A DNA stretch of 64,000 nucleotides from Martinezella hainanensis (GCF_900094555.1 NZ_FMAC01000005.1:124001-188000); one strand, 5' to 3'; positions 35,121 to 44,550 are shown, numbered from the stretch's first letter. The notes: generated from the letters alone by a model not told the origin. Translations and numbers: made by a program.

Positions 35121-37108
35121 TGCTTTGTCTCCTTGCGGGTCAGGAACCAGATGAGATAGGGGCCGCCGATCAAGGCCGCGAACAGGCCGACGGGAACCTC
35201 ATAGGGAAAGATCACAATTCGCGACAACCAGTCGGCCAGCACGAGCAGCATGGCGCCCAGCAACAAGCTCGCGGCCAGCTGTTTGACGGTGCTACGGAAG
35301 CCGATGAGGCGGCCAAGATGCGGCGCGATCAATCCGGTGAGGCTAAGCGGACCGACGAGGAAAGAGGGGATCGCGGTCAGGAGGGCCGCCAGAATCGCCA
35401 AAACGAGCCGGCTCGCCGCAACCGAAAGGCCGATGGAGCGCGAGACGTCGCGGCCAAGCGGCAGAACATCGAACCACCGGCGCAGGATCAGCAAGACCGG
35501 AACGAGAAGCGCAAGCGAAATAATACCGGTCCAGGCGTCGAAGGCGCCGGCCCGGTTGGTGGAGCCTGACAGCCAGTTCAGCAGGAGATAGGCGCGCAGA
35601 TCGCCGCGGGAGAGAACGACGGTGACGATCGCCATGCAGAGAGCACCGATGGCAACGCCCGAAAGCAGCAATCGCTCGGGGCCGAAGCCTCCCCGTGCGC
35701 TGAATGCCATCATGGCCAGGAACGCGATCAGCGCGCCTATCGTCATCGCCGTGATCGTGATGGCGGGCGAGGGAAATGCAAAGAGGAAGAGCGCGATGGT
35801 CAGCCCCGCGCCGCCGCCGGCGCTCACACCCAGGACCTCGGGGCTTGCAAGCGGATTGGCGGTGAGGCGCTGCATGATGAACCCGGCTGCGGCGAGCATC
35901 GCGCCAGCGGTCGCTGCAACGACGGTGCGCGGCAGGCGGAAAGGCAGAAGGTCCCAGAACTGGCTGCCGAGCGCTACGTGCCAGCCGTCGAAACTACGCC
36001 CGAGTGACAGAGCAAAGAGGATCAGGAGAACGAAGCCCATCGCGAGCAAAATAAGCGCTCGTCCCGGCGCTGCAATCATCAGTCGCGCCCGCGGGGTGCC
36101 GTCGGTGCGGAGCGCGTTGCCGGAATGCAGGCGCGGCAAAAGCAGAAGCAAGAGTGGCCCGCCGAGGAGCGCGGTCGCTGCTCCCGTCGGGGCAAGGTCG
36201 GTAAACCCCGGCGAAAGGAGCTGCACCAGGCAATCCGTCAGGAACAGCAGGCCGGCTCCAGCCATGGGTGCGGCGATCAGCAGCTGCCTGGTGCGACGCG
36301 CGCCGCAGAATCTGGCGATGTGAGGTGCTGCCAGCCCAAGAAAGCCGATGATGCCCACCTGTGCCGTCACCGAAGCCGCAAGCCAGACGGCAAGCGTCAG
36401 AATGGCAAAGCGCATGCTGTGCAATGCAAGGCCGAGGTTCTTGGCGCTGCTGTCGTCCAGGCTCATCACCGTCAGCGGACGGACCAATGCCAATGCAGCG
36501 GCAAAGCCGATGATCAGACGCGGCGCAAGCGTGATGACGCCATCCCAGCTCTGCTGGTTCAGCGCGCCTGCACCCCAGATGAACACGGACATGGCATATT
36601 CGCCGCGCGCAAGGATGATGGTGACGCTAAGCGAGGTGGCGACCAACGTCACCATCATGCCGCACAGCGCCACCGTCACCGGATCGAGGTCACGGCGCCA
36701 GCTCAAGGCGAGAACGATGAGGACGGCCGCAAGTCCGCCGGCAAAGGCGGAGATTTCGCGCGGCAGGCCGATCAGCAACGGAAAGAGCCCGACAGCGATT
36801 GTCATCGCCAGCTGCGAGCCGGCGGCGATCCCGAGCGTCGAGGCATCGGCGATCGGATTGCGCAGCACCCTTTGCAACAAGGCGCCGGAAAGGCCGAGTG
36901 CCGCGCCGGCGATGATCGCGATGGCCGATCGCGGCAGCAGGCTATCGATGAGCAGGATATGGTTGAGGGCGGCTGCATCGCGCATATCGGCGGCAAGCTG
37001 CGGCCGCTGGAAGAGGAGTGCCGCAAAGGCAAGGATGCAGATAGCACCTAGCAGCGCCCCATTGCGTACCAGCGATATGTCTTTGGCAATCACGGGCCGA
37101 TCAACCAT
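35117..37108 (-). CDS. fhuB: Ferric-siderophore ABC permease, FhuB-like fused double permease
   Basis: 663 residues: two FecCD/BtuC-type permease halves joined in one chain, about 20 helices, as in FhuB. Paired motifs include RLPRTVVAATAGAMLAAAGFIMQ and LPRSAIAIIAGAALGLSGALLQR, and GIIGFLGLAAPHIARF with PLSLTGLIAPHLGRLIGF for the ATPase-contact loops. The ATG at 37108 overlaps the end of the binding-protein gene by eight bases. No FhuC ATPase gene is present next to it, so an ATPase must be supplied from elsewhere. Confidence 0.92.
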   Translation of the reverse strand: MVDRPVIAKDISLVRNGALLGAICILAFAALLFQRPQLAADMRDAAALNHILLIDSLLPRSAIAIIAGAALGLSGALLQRVLRNPIADASTLGIAAGSQLAMTIAVGLFPLLIGLPREISAFAGGLAAVLIVLALSWRRDLDPVTVALCGMMVTLVATSLSVTIILARGEYAMSVFIWGAGALNQQSWDGVITLAPRLIIGFAAALALVRPLTVMSLDDSSAKNLGLALHSMRFAILTLAVWLAASVTAQVGIIGFLGLAAPHIARFCGARRTRQLLIAAPMAGAGLLFLTDCLVQLLSPGFTDLAPTGAATALLGGPLLLLLLPRLHSGNALRTDGTPRARLMIAAPGRALILLAMGFVLLILFALSLGRSFDGWHVALGSQFWDLLPFRLPRTVVAATAGAMLAAAGFIMQRLTANPLASPEVLGVSAGGGAGLTIALFLFAFPSPAITITAMTIGALIAFLAMMAFSARGGFGPERLLLSGVAIGALCMAIVTVVLSRGDLRAYLLLNWLSGSTNRAGAFDAWTGIISLALLVPVLLILRRWFDVLPLGRDVSRSIGLSVAASRLVLAILAALLTAIPSFLVGPLSLTGLIAPHLGRLIGFRSTVKQLAASLLLGAMLLVLADWLSRIVIFPYEVPVGLFAALIGGPYLIWFLTRKETKQ

Positions 37109-37994
37109 TCCATGCACGGGCGAGCCCTCCCGCCAGCAGATCGGCAAAGCGCTCGGCAGCCGGCAGCGCGCCATAGGGATTGATTGAGCCGAGTATCAGG
37201 ACACGACCCTGCCGCACGGCGGGAAGGGCGTTCCAGAAGGCGCTTTGCCGGAGTTCCGCCAAAGCTTCGGCCGGATGCGGCGGGATGAGAACGATCCATG
37301 CGTCCGGCATGGTGGCAAGCCGCTCGATGCCGACGGGGGCGGTCGCCGAATAGCTTGTCAGGTCCGGCCAGGCATTGGTGAGGCCAGTGCGGGTCAGAAC
37401 TTCCCCGAACATGCTGTCGGAACCGAAGACGCGAAAGTGCCTGGAGTCACCCAGATTGATCGGCAGGATCGGACGATGGTCTCCTTTGCCGAAGCTGTCG
37501 CGATAGACTTCAAGCTTTTCCCGCGTCGCCTCGACGAGGGCACGGGCCGCGGACAAGCCGAGCCGTTCTCCGATCGCAAGCGTCATCTCTTCGGAAAGCT
37601 GATAGGGGCTGGCTCCGGGCTGATAGACGGCATGGCTCTCGACTGTCGCGATCAGCCGCATGCGATCGTCGGCCCAGGCATAGAAATTCGAATTGAAGAT
37701 CAGATCCGGCTTGGCGGCATAAAGAACTTCGAAATTCGGCGTGCCGCGCAGCCCGAGATCGGCAACGCCTGCCGGAATGGCTGGCTTGACGGCGACGTCT
37801 CGGAATTGCAGCAGTTCGGTACCGGCAACCACATTGGCGCCGATCGCCAGCAGGGTTTCCAGAATGGCCCAATCGAGCGTCGCCACGCGCGGGCTCGTCA
37901 TAGCGCGTGCCGGCGTCAGGCCGGCTAGCACAGCGGTGCCCGTCATGGCCAGCAGCTGCCGACGCGACAACCTATGAACGCTTCTTGCCGTCAT
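37101..37994 (-). CDS. fhuD: Ferric-siderophore substrate-binding protein, FhuD-like
   Basis: 297 residues, with a Tat-type signal (RLSRRQLLAMTGTAVLAGLTPARA). The class III binding-protein fold is visible: RVATLDWAILETLLAIGANVVAGTE, DLGLRGTPNFEVLYAAKPDLIF, FGSDSMFGEVLTRTGLTNAWPD and the C-terminal LPAAERFADLLAGGLARA. FhuD-type proteins bind hydroxamate siderophores. It overlaps fhuB and is separated by 103 bp, containing a long palindrome, from the receptor gene. Confidence 0.88.
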   Translation of the reverse strand: MTARSVHRLSRRQLLAMTGTAVLAGLTPARAMTSPRVATLDWAILETLLAIGANVVAGTELLQFRDVAVKPAIPAGVADLGLRGTPNFEVLYAAKPDLIFNSNFYAWADDRMRLIATVESHAVYQPGASPYQLSEEMTLAIGERLGLSAARALVEATREKLEVYRDSFGKGDHRPILPINLGDSRHFRVFGSDSMFGEVLTRTGLTNAWPDLTSYSATAPVGIERLATMPDAWIVLIPPHPAEALAELRQSAFWNALPAVRQGRVLILGSINPYGALPAAERFADLLAGGLARAWNG

Positions 37995-38065
37995 ATTGGA
38001 GCGTCGCCTTTGGTTTCAAACGAGTTCGAGGATTGCGTTGTGGCAATCCTCGGCTCTTTGCCATG

Positions 38066-38097
38066 ATTGACAATTAAAGTATACTTTGATTGTCAAT
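38066..38097. promoter_or_regulatory. 32-bp near-perfect palindrome at the fhuD promoter, candidate iron-regulator operator
   Basis: The left half reads ATTGACAATTAAAGTA and the right half TACTTTGATTGTCAAT; 15 of 16 pairs match (one T/G mismatch). On the minus strand it contains TTGACA and TATACT, so it overlaps promoter elements for fhuD. It abuts the receptor stop codon. It has too little GC to be a terminator. The regulator could be the AraC protein, RirA or another iron regulator. Confidence 0.6.
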
Positions 38098-40326
38098 TTA
38101 CCACTTCTTGCTGAGCTTGAAGGTGATGGTTCTTGCTTCGCCATAGCCGCAGACGTTCTCGCCCGCGCAACCCGAGACATACTCCTTGTCGAACAGGTTT
38201 GAGACGTTGAGTGCGGCACCCCAGCCCTTCTTCTCGTAGCGGATGCCGGCGTCGAAAAGCGTTGCCGAAGGTACGCGCAGAGTATTGGCCTGGTCCGCCC
38301 AGGACTTGCCCTGGTAGCGCACGCCGGCGCCGATGCTGAGGCCGTCAAGCGCGTCGCTCGTGAAGGCATAGTCGAGCCACAAGGATGCGGTGGAGTTCGG
38401 CACCAGATAGGGTGAGTTGCCGATGATGGAGGAGTCCAGATCCTTGGTGACTTCGAGGTCGGTATAGGAATAGGAGCCGAGCAGCTTCCAGTTGTCGTCC
38501 AGATTGACCTTGCCTTCGAATTCGACGCCGCGCGAACGGACCTCGCCGACCTGGCGCTGCAGGAAGGTGACCGGATCGGTCAGCGCCATGTTCTTGCGGT
38601 CGATCTGGAAGACGGATGCCGTAAACAGGCCGTCGATGAAGTCGGGCTCGTACTTGATGCCAGCCTCGTATTGCTCGCCCTTCTCCGGCGTCAGGCCGCC
38701 GCCGCTGACGCTGGTGCCGATCAGCGGATTGAAGAAGGTGCCGGCGCTGATATAGGGCGTGATGCCATTGGAAAACTCGTAGGCAAGGCCGGCTCGTCCG
38801 CTCGGCGCGTTCTCGTTCGACTTGTAGGTGGTGCCGATCTTCGAGTCTGAATTGGTATCGACGAAGTCGTAACGGCCGTTGAGCGTTACCAGCCAGCCAT
38901 CGCCGAAGCGCATCTGGTCCTGCGTGTAGATGCCGAGCTGCTGCTGCGTCATGACCTGATTGAGGTAGACGAAGTTCGTGCCCTGCGTGGTGCCGTAGAC
39001 CGGGTTGGTGGCGCTGATCGGGTTGGAGCCGCAGCAGGCCTGAATCTGGTCGAGACGATAGATCGAATAATCGGTGCCGATCAGGAAATCATGACTGATC
39101 GGGCCGGTGTCGAACTTGTTTTCCGCGCGGGTATCGACCGAGAACGTATCGACCTTCGAACGCTCGAAAAAGCCGATGCGGTTCAGCATATAATTCGGAT
39201 CGTCATAACCTGGGCTAAGCGGATTTCCATCCACATAGCCGTTCAGATACGGGCCTTCCTCGCGCTTGTAGAGATGGCCGTAACGCGCATTCTGCGACAC
39301 GGTCCAGCCGCCGTCGAAATCATGCGAGAATTCGTAGCCAAGCATCTGCTGGGCATATTTGAGATTGTCGATGCTGCGTTCGCCATAGAAGGCATCGCGC
39401 TTGATCTTGCCGAAAGGTGCATCGACGACGGTACCGACATAGGGGAAGAAGCCGTTGCCGCTGTGGATCTCGTCGAGGCCGCTCAGCATGCCGAAGACGG
39501 TCAGCTTGGTCGACTCGTCGGGCGAGATGGTGACCTGCGGCATGATGAAGCCACGCAGATCATGGGTGCCGTCGCTATAGGTGTCGCCGCCGGCGATCTT
39601 GCCCGTCAGGCGGTAGCGATAGACGCCATCGGCCGAAAGCTTGTCGGAGAAGTCGAAGCCGACGAAGGCATTGCCGAGATTGTTGATGCCGATCTCGGTC
39701 GAATATTGGGGGGTGTCGGTCGGCTCCTTGCGGACCATGTTGACGAGGCCGCCCGGATTGGCGCCGCCGTAAAGCACGGAAGAGGGGCCTTTCAGCACTT
39801 CGACGCGCTCAAGCATGTACGGATCGATCTGGAAGCCGCCGAAGCCGTAGCTGTAGAGCGTCAGGCCATTCATGAAGACGCCGCTCTGCGTCGCGTCGAA
39901 GCCGCGAATGTAGAACCAGTCGGTATCGCCATCATTGCCGAAGGGCTGTGCGGTGACGCCGGGCGTATAGCGCAGCGCCTCATCGACTTTGTTGGTAATG
40001 CCGCGATCCTGCATCTCCTGCTGGCCGATGACAGAGACCGACTGCGGTACTTCGGTGATCGGCGTGTCGGATTTCGAGCCCGACGTGGTCTTCTTGGCGA
40101 CATAGCCTTTGACCGGCGCCGTGCCGCTGGCTTCGCTTTTCTGCTGCGAGCCCTGGATGACCAAAGGCTGCAGCTCGGTCGGCGTTTCCTGCGCCATGAC
40201 CTTAGAGCCCGCCAGCAGCGCGATCATGGCCACGCCCGTCGCCATGAGCTGCGCTCGCGATACGTCCTGCTTCAATCCCTGCATTTTAGTTATTTGTCCC
40301 GAATTCTTGCGCCCGTTCGGCCTCAC
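38098..40326 (-). CDS. TonB-dependent siderophore receptor, FhuA/FoxA-like
   Basis: 742 residues. A signal peptide ends at VMAQE (~residue 47). The plug domain has ITEVPQSVSVIGQQEMQDRG and ERVEVLKGPSSVLYGGANPGGLVNMVRK. A 22-strand barrel follows, with LFDKEYVSGCAGENVCGYGEARTITFKLSKKW as the C-terminus ending in an aromatic residue, as outer-membrane barrels do. Two Cys pairs occur in loops (QACCGS and the C-terminal pair). It fits hydroxamate ferrichrome/ferrioxamine-type receptors. The start GTG at 40326 has GAGGGA upstream; ATG 40284 is an alternative. Its substrate is inferred from the adjacent fhuBD. Confidence 0.9.
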   Translation of the reverse strand: MRPNGRKNSGQITKMQGLKQDVSRAQLMATGVAMIALLAGSKVMAQETPTELQPLVIQGSQQKSEASGTAPVKGYVAKKTTSGSKSDTPITEVPQSVSVIGQQEMQDRGITNKVDEALRYTPGVTAQPFGNDGDTDWFYIRGFDATQSGVFMNGLTLYSYGFGGFQIDPYMLERVEVLKGPSSVLYGGANPGGLVNMVRKEPTDTPQYSTEIGINNLGNAFVGFDFSDKLSADGVYRYRLTGKIAGGDTYSDGTHDLRGFIMPQVTISPDESTKLTVFGMLSGLDEIHSGNGFFPYVGTVVDAPFGKIKRDAFYGERSIDNLKYAQQMLGYEFSHDFDGGWTVSQNARYGHLYKREEGPYLNGYVDGNPLSPGYDDPNYMLNRIGFFERSKVDTFSVDTRAENKFDTGPISHDFLIGTDYSIYRLDQIQACCGSNPISATNPVYGTTQGTNFVYLNQVMTQQQLGIYTQDQMRFGDGWLVTLNGRYDFVDTNSDSKIGTTYKSNENAPSGRAGLAYEFSNGITPYISAGTFFNPLIGTSVSGGGLTPEKGEQYEAGIKYEPDFIDGLFTASVFQIDRKNMALTDPVTFLQRQVGEVRSRGVEFEGKVNLDDNWKLLGSYSYTDLEVTKDLDSSIIGNSPYLVPNSTASLWLDYAFTSDALDGLSIGAGVRYQGKSWADQANTLRVPSATLFDAGIRYEKKGWGAALNVSNLFDKEYVSGCAGENVCGYGEARTITFKLSKKW

Positions 40327-40344
40327 AGCCGATCCCTCGATAAG

Positions 40345-40361
40345 ATGAGCAGTTAACTCAT
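40345..40361. promoter_or_regulatory. Inverted repeat upstream of the siderophore receptor gene
   Basis: ATGAG-CAGTTAA-CTCAT, a perfect 5-bp repeat around a 7-bp centre, 19-35 bp upstream of the receptor GTG. It is a candidate binding site for the AraC regulator encoded just upstream. Short, so tentative. Confidence 0.35.
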
Positions 40362-40452
40362 ATTTACCGACGCGGCTTGTCTGTCACGGGGGAAATTGAA
40401 TGTTTTTGGGCAATTCTCCGCAGGGCGCGCAATTGCTCGCGGACTGTGGTTT

Positions 40453-41337
40453 TCAGGCAAGCCTGCTGCGCTTCCAGCTGGCCGGCGCGGTGCCGACATT
40501 CTTGCGGAAGACGCGGGTGAAATGTGCCTGATCGGCAAAGCCGGTTTCGACGGCGACTGTTGTCAGCGACATTTCGCTGTTCAGAAGAAGCTGCTTGGCC
40601 CGTTCGAGCCTGGCCTGGGTTTGCCATTGATGCGGCGGCAGACCCGTCGATGCCTTGAAGGCATGGCTGAAGTGCGATTGCGAGAGGCCGGTCAGTGCTG
40701 CCAGCTCCTCCAGGCGGATGGCTCGCGTGCAGTGCTCTTCGATATAGTCGACCGCACGACGTAGTTGCCAGGTGGCGAGGCCGCTGCGCTTGCGCGGCTG
40801 GGTTCCACGCAACTGCAGCACATCGATCAGCAACGAAAGTGTCAGACCGTCCCCGTACAGATCGTGCAGCGGCTCGGGGTTTTCGCACTCAGCAGCGATC
40901 AACTCGGCAAGCGTCATCACGCGCTGGTCGTTGAAATGCAATTGCGGCCGCTCAAGCTGCGCCGGATCGATATTTTTCATCAGGCGCTGGCTGATGATGT
41001 CAGCATCGAAATGGATATCGAGGTGGCGGACGAACTCGACGCCTGCCATGTCGACCCATAGCTCCATGCCGGCCGGAATATAGGAGATGCGTCCGCTATC
41101 GTAGTCCTGCAGCCGGCCCCGTGCACGAGGCGAGGGCCGGACATCGGTCGTGCCTGCGCCACGCTGTTCCAGAAGGATGAACAGGCGCGGATCGCGCGCC
41201 ACATAGTATCCGCCCGCCTGTGCCGCACAATTGACGTTCCAGATATCGGCCACCATGCCGTTCCAATAGCGGCGATGCACGCCGCCGATGACGGAAAAGC
41301 CTCCGATCTTGTTCTGCATTTTAGGCTGAAACGTCAT
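40453..41337 (-). CDS. AraC-family transcriptional regulator of siderophore uptake
   Basis: 294 residues. The C-terminal ~100 residues are a double HTH (RLEELAALTGLSQSHFSHAFKASTGLPPHQW, LTTVAVETGFADQAHFTRVFRKNVGTAP). The N-terminal sensor is a cupin-like AraC ligand domain (YYVARDPRLFILLEQRGAG, ISYIPAGMELWVDM). It is the gene immediately upstream of the TonB receptor on the same strand, the arrangement seen for siderophore-responsive AraC activators such as FoxR, so it probably activates the receptor when its siderophore is present. A TATAAT-like -10 lies at 41392-41397. Confidence 0.88.
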   Translation of the reverse strand: MTFQPKMQNKIGGFSVIGGVHRRYWNGMVADIWNVNCAAQAGGYYVARDPRLFILLEQRGAGTTDVRPSPRARGRLQDYDSGRISYIPAGMELWVDMAGVEFVRHLDIHFDADIISQRLMKNIDPAQLERPQLHFNDQRVMTLAELIAAECENPEPLHDLYGDGLTLSLLIDVLQLRGTQPRKRSGLATWQLRRAVDYIEEHCTRAIRLEELAALTGLSQSHFSHAFKASTGLPPHQWQTQARLERAKQLLLNSEMSLTTVAVETGFADQAHFTRVFRKNVGTAPASWKRSRLA

Positions 41338-41440
41338 TTGCTGCTTCCGGTACCGCTCCTGCGCAATAATCCTTCAGATTAAACTCAAGTTATTATAGCA
41401 ACGCCGCGAGGATGGCAATCATCAGCTTGCGATACGAGGC

Positions 41441-41469
41441 GGCTTCGGTCGGCCTTTTCGACCGAAGCC
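41441..41469. promoter_or_regulatory. Strong hairpin between the AraC gene and htpG
   Basis: GGCTTCGGTCG, loop GCCTTTT, CGACCGAAGCC: an 11-bp perfect stem. There is no T-run on either side, so it does not look like a standard terminator. It lies in the upstream region shared by the two divergent genes. Role unknown. Confidence 0.4.
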
Positions 41470-41552
41470 TGGAACAACGCGCCGAATTGACGATTGTACT
41501 TGCCGAACGGCAATCCTCTTGCCCCGTTTTGAGCTCGGAGCGACAACGCCCG

Positions 41553-41581
41553 CTTGAAATTTCGCTCGTCTTCCGCCACCT
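41553..41581 (+). promoter_or_regulatory. Possible sigma-32 heat-shock promoter for htpG
   Basis: CTTGAA at 41553-41558, a 17-bp spacer, then CCACCT at 41576-41581, resembling the CTTGAA / CCCCAT heat-shock elements. It is 42 bp upstream of the htpG ATG. The -10 match is imperfect. Confidence 0.35.
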
Positions 41582-41622
41582 GTGCGGCGCGACTTTTGTT
41601 ATTCCCAGGAGACTAGACGCTT

Positions 41623-43512
41623 ATGACGACCACCACCGCAGAAAATACCGCCGAAAGCCACGTCTTCGAGGCCGACGTTGCCCGCCTTCTGCACATGATG
41701 GTTCACTCGGTTTATTCGGACAAGGATGTCTTCCTGCGCGAGCTGATCTCGAATGCGGCGGATGCCTGCGAGAAGCTGCGCTATGAGGCGATTGCCCACC
41801 CCGGCCTGCTTTCCAACGATCCCGACAGCCGCATCCTTCTGACGCTCGATGCCGATGGCGGCAAGCTCATCGTGGAAGATAACGGCATCGGCATGAGCCG
41901 CGACGAGATGATCGAGGCGCTCGGCACGATCGCCCGCTCCGGCACGCGCGCCTTCATGGAGCGCATCGAAGCCAACAAGCAAGGCGAGGGCGCGCAGCTG
42001 ATCGGTCAGTTCGGCGTCGGCTTCTATTCCTGCTTCATGGTTGCCGACCGGGTCGATGTCGTCTCGCGCCGCGCCGGTGCCGAAGACGCCTGGCTCTGGT
42101 CTTCGGACGGCAAGGGCGGCTATAGCGTTGCCCCCGTCGATGTGAGCGAAGCGCCGGCTCGTGGCACCCGTATCACGCTGCATCTGATGGAGGATGCGAA
42201 GAGCTATGCGTCGCGCTGGAGCGTCGAGCGCATCGTCAAGGAACAGTCCGGCCATGTGCCGGTGCCGATCAAGATCGCCGAAAAGCCGGGCGAGGAGGCA
42301 ACGCAGCTCACCGACGGCACCGCGCTCTGGACCAAGTCGAAGAACGATATCACGGCGGAAGAATATACCGATTTCTATCGTGGCGTGTCGGGTCAGTATG
42401 ATGAACCTGCTCTGACGGTGCATTTCCGCGCCGAGGGCCGTCATGAATATTCGGCGCTCGCCTTCGTGCCGGGTTCGCAGCCTTTCGATCTCTTCGACCC
42501 GGATCGCAAAGGCCGCATGAAGCTCTATGTGAAGCGCGTCTTCATCACCGACGAGGCGGAATTGCTGCCGCGCTATCTCCGCTTCGTGCGCGGCCTCGTC
42601 GACACGTCGGACCTGCCGCTCAACGTCTCACGCGAGATGATCCAGGAGAGCCCGATCCTGACGGCGATCCGCAAGGGTGTGACCAATCGCATCATCACGG
42701 CGATCGAGAAGCAGGCGGAAAGCGATCATGACGCCTTCCTGAAGATTTGGGAGAATTTCGGCAGCCTCATCAAGGAAGGCATCTACGAGGATTTCGAGCG
42801 TCGATCGCAGCTTCTGGCATTGTCGCGCTTCCGCACGACCACTTCGGGAGATGGCTATCGCTCGCTTGCCGACTACGTCAGGGATGCCAAGGAAGGCCAG
42901 CAGGCTATCTATTATCTCGTTGGCGGCAGCCTGGAGCAGCTGAAGGCGTCGCCGCAGCTGGAAGGTTTCCGCGCCCGTGGCATCGAAGTTCTGCTGCTGA
43001 CGGATTCCGTCGACAGCTTCTGGGTGACCAACGCTCCTGAATTCGAGGGCAAGAGCCTCAAGTCGATCACGCAGGGCTCCGCCGATCTCACCCAGTTCAA
43101 GAAGCAGGACGAGGACAAGCCGGAAAACGAAAGCGCGCCGGCCGACGTGCAGGCCTTCCTCGAATACGCCAAGCAGAAGCTCGCCGACGAGGTTTCAGAC
43201 GTGCGCGCTTCGGATCGCCTCGTCGAAAGTGCAGTTTGCCTCGTTGCCGCCGAGCAGGGCTATGACCGCCAGCTTGAAAAGATCCTGCAGGGGGCGGGCC
43301 GTCTGCAGTCCGGTGCCAAGCCGATCCTCGAAATCAACATGGATCACCCGGTCGTGAAGGCGATTGCCGCCAAGGCGGATGCGCCGTCCCTGCGTGACGA
43401 TGCCGCCTTCCTGCTGCTCGATCAGGCCCGCGTCCTCGACGGCGACAAGCCCGCTGATCCGCGCGCCTTTGCCGAGCGTCTGGCGCGCTTGATGGAAAAG
43501 GCACTGCAGTAA
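41623..43512 (+). CDS. htpG: Molecular chaperone HtpG (Hsp90)
   Basis: 629-residue cytosolic ATP-dependent chaperone, full length. The GHKL ATPase domain is unmistakable: VFLRELISNAADACEKLRYEA (with the catalytic Glu and Asn), VEDNGIGMSRDEMIEALGTIARSGT, and GQFGVGFYSCFMVADRV. The middle domain has RGLVDTSDLPLNVSREMIQES and IEVLLLTDSVDSFWV. The C-terminal dimerisation part ends at LARLMEKALQ. AGGAGA upstream of the ATG gives a good ribosome site. It appears monocistronic, with a hairpin after the stop. Confidence 0.97.
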   Translation: MTTTTAENTAESHVFEADVARLLHMMVHSVYSDKDVFLRELISNAADACEKLRYEAIAHPGLLSNDPDSRILLTLDADGGKLIVEDNGIGMSRDEMIEALGTIARSGTRAFMERIEANKQGEGAQLIGQFGVGFYSCFMVADRVDVVSRRAGAEDAWLWSSDGKGGYSVAPVDVSEAPARGTRITLHLMEDAKSYASRWSVERIVKEQSGHVPVPIKIAEKPGEEATQLTDGTALWTKSKNDITAEEYTDFYRGVSGQYDEPALTVHFRAEGRHEYSALAFVPGSQPFDLFDPDRKGRMKLYVKRVFITDEAELLPRYLRFVRGLVDTSDLPLNVSREMIQESPILTAIRKGVTNRIITAIEKQAESDHDAFLKIWENFGSLIKEGIYEDFERRSQLLALSRFRTTTSGDGYRSLADYVRDAKEGQQAIYYLVGGSLEQLKASPQLEGFRARGIEVLLLTDSVDSFWVTNAPEFEGKSLKSITQGSADLTQFKKQDEDKPENESAPADVQAFLEYAKQKLADEVSDVRASDRLVESAVCLVAAEQGYDRQLEKILQGAGRLQSGAKPILEINMDHPVVKAIAAKADAPSLRDDAAFLLLDQARVLDGDKPADPRAFAERLARLMEKALQ

Positions 43513-43522
43513 CTCAATGGAA

Positions 43523-43551
43523 ATCGGCGCGGCTCACAGGGTCGCGCCGAT
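43523..43551 (+). terminator. Hairpin downstream of htpG
   Basis: Nine-bp stem ATCGGCGCG / CGCGCCGAT with an 11-base loop, 10 bp after the stop codon. Lacks a strong T-run, so its terminator strength is uncertain. Confidence 0.55.
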
Positions 43552-43776
43552 CTGCCACAACGAAGATTGTCGGTGTCTCGAAAAACTTGTCTTAAATTAT
43601 CATCTTTTCGTTGCGATGTGAGAACTCTTCTTCTATAGAGAACGCAGATTGGCTGGACGTTGTTTGGCCACGTAAGCGTTAACGTCACTCAACGCGTATG
43701 ATCGAACGGCTCTGCGGCTTCGGTCTGCGCGACTGTGTCCTGCGGATCGAGATTGAAGAGCCTCGAAAGGACACCA

Positions 43777-44550
43777 ATGGATACCCCCCAGACTTCCAAC
43801 CCGGCCATCTCTGCACCGAAGATCGAGCGTGTGCGCCATGAGCTGAAGCGGCGCTCCCTGACGGTGACGGCAATCGAGAGGATCACGCCCGGCATGCTGC
43901 GCATCCGGCTGGCCGGTGAAGATCTCGGCGATTTCGTCAGCCTTGCGCCCGACGACCACATCAAGGTTCTAGTGCCGGGCGCGGGCGAGGAGATGGAGCG
44001 GCGCGACTATACGCCTCGCCAATACGATACCGATGCACGCACACTCGTCATCGATTTCGCCGTCCATGAGGCGGGACCGGCCACACAATGGGCGCTCGAT
44101 GCTTCGGTCGGCGACGGGCTGGAGATCGGCGGCCCGCGCGGTTCGGCTGTTGTCTCCGCCGATATCGAGAACTGGCTGCTGATCGGCGACGAAACGGCAC
44201 TGCCTGCGATCGGCCGCCGGATTGAAGAGGCGCGCGCGGGTGTGCGTGTAACGGCCATTGCGGCAGTTGTCGGCGCTGCTGAACATCAGACCTTTCAAAC
44301 CGACGCGCAGCTGGATATGCGCTGGGCGTATCGGCCCCTTTCGGAGGCAACCGATCCCTCCGCGTTGATGAAAATTCTTCAGTCCGTAGACCTGCAGCCC
44401 GGCACTTTCGTCTGGATAGCGGCTGAGGCTTCCGTCACACGCGCCTTGCGTTCCTACCTCGTCGAGGAGCGTGGCTATCCGCTAAGCTGGATTAAGGCAT
44501 CCGGCTATTGGGTCAAAGGCAAGGCGGACACGGCTGAGAAATTCGATTGA
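43777..44550 (+). CDS. Siderophore-interacting protein (ferric-siderophore reductase, ViuB-like)
   Basis: 257 residues, the plain SIP architecture without the DUF2218 extension of the gene at 34065. Flavin motif: RRDYTPRQYDTDARTLVIDFAVHEAGPATQWA. NAD(P)H-domain start: NWLLIGDETALPAIGRRIEEA. C-terminus: FVWIAAEASVTRALRSYLVEERGYPLSWIKASGYWVKG. It releases iron from cytosolic ferric siderophores. AAAGGA precedes the ATG at 43777. It stands alone after htpG with its own terminator. Confidence 0.9.
   Translation: MDTPQTSNPAISAPKIERVRHELKRRSLTVTAIERITPGMLRIRLAGEDLGDFVSLAPDDHIKVLVPGAGEEMERRDYTPRQYDTDARTLVIDFAVHEAGPATQWALDASVGDGLEIGGPRGSAVVSADIENWLLIGDETALPAIGRRIEEARAGVRVTAIAAVVGAAEHQTFQTDAQLDMRWAYRPLSEATDPSALMKILQSVDLQPGTFVWIAAEASVTRALRSYLVEERGYPLSWIKASGYWVKGKADTAEKFD

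Noticed and set aside
39091..40356. 421-codon plus-strand frame opposite the TonB receptor
   Set aside because: Antisense shadow; the receptor reads as a complete plug-barrel protein.
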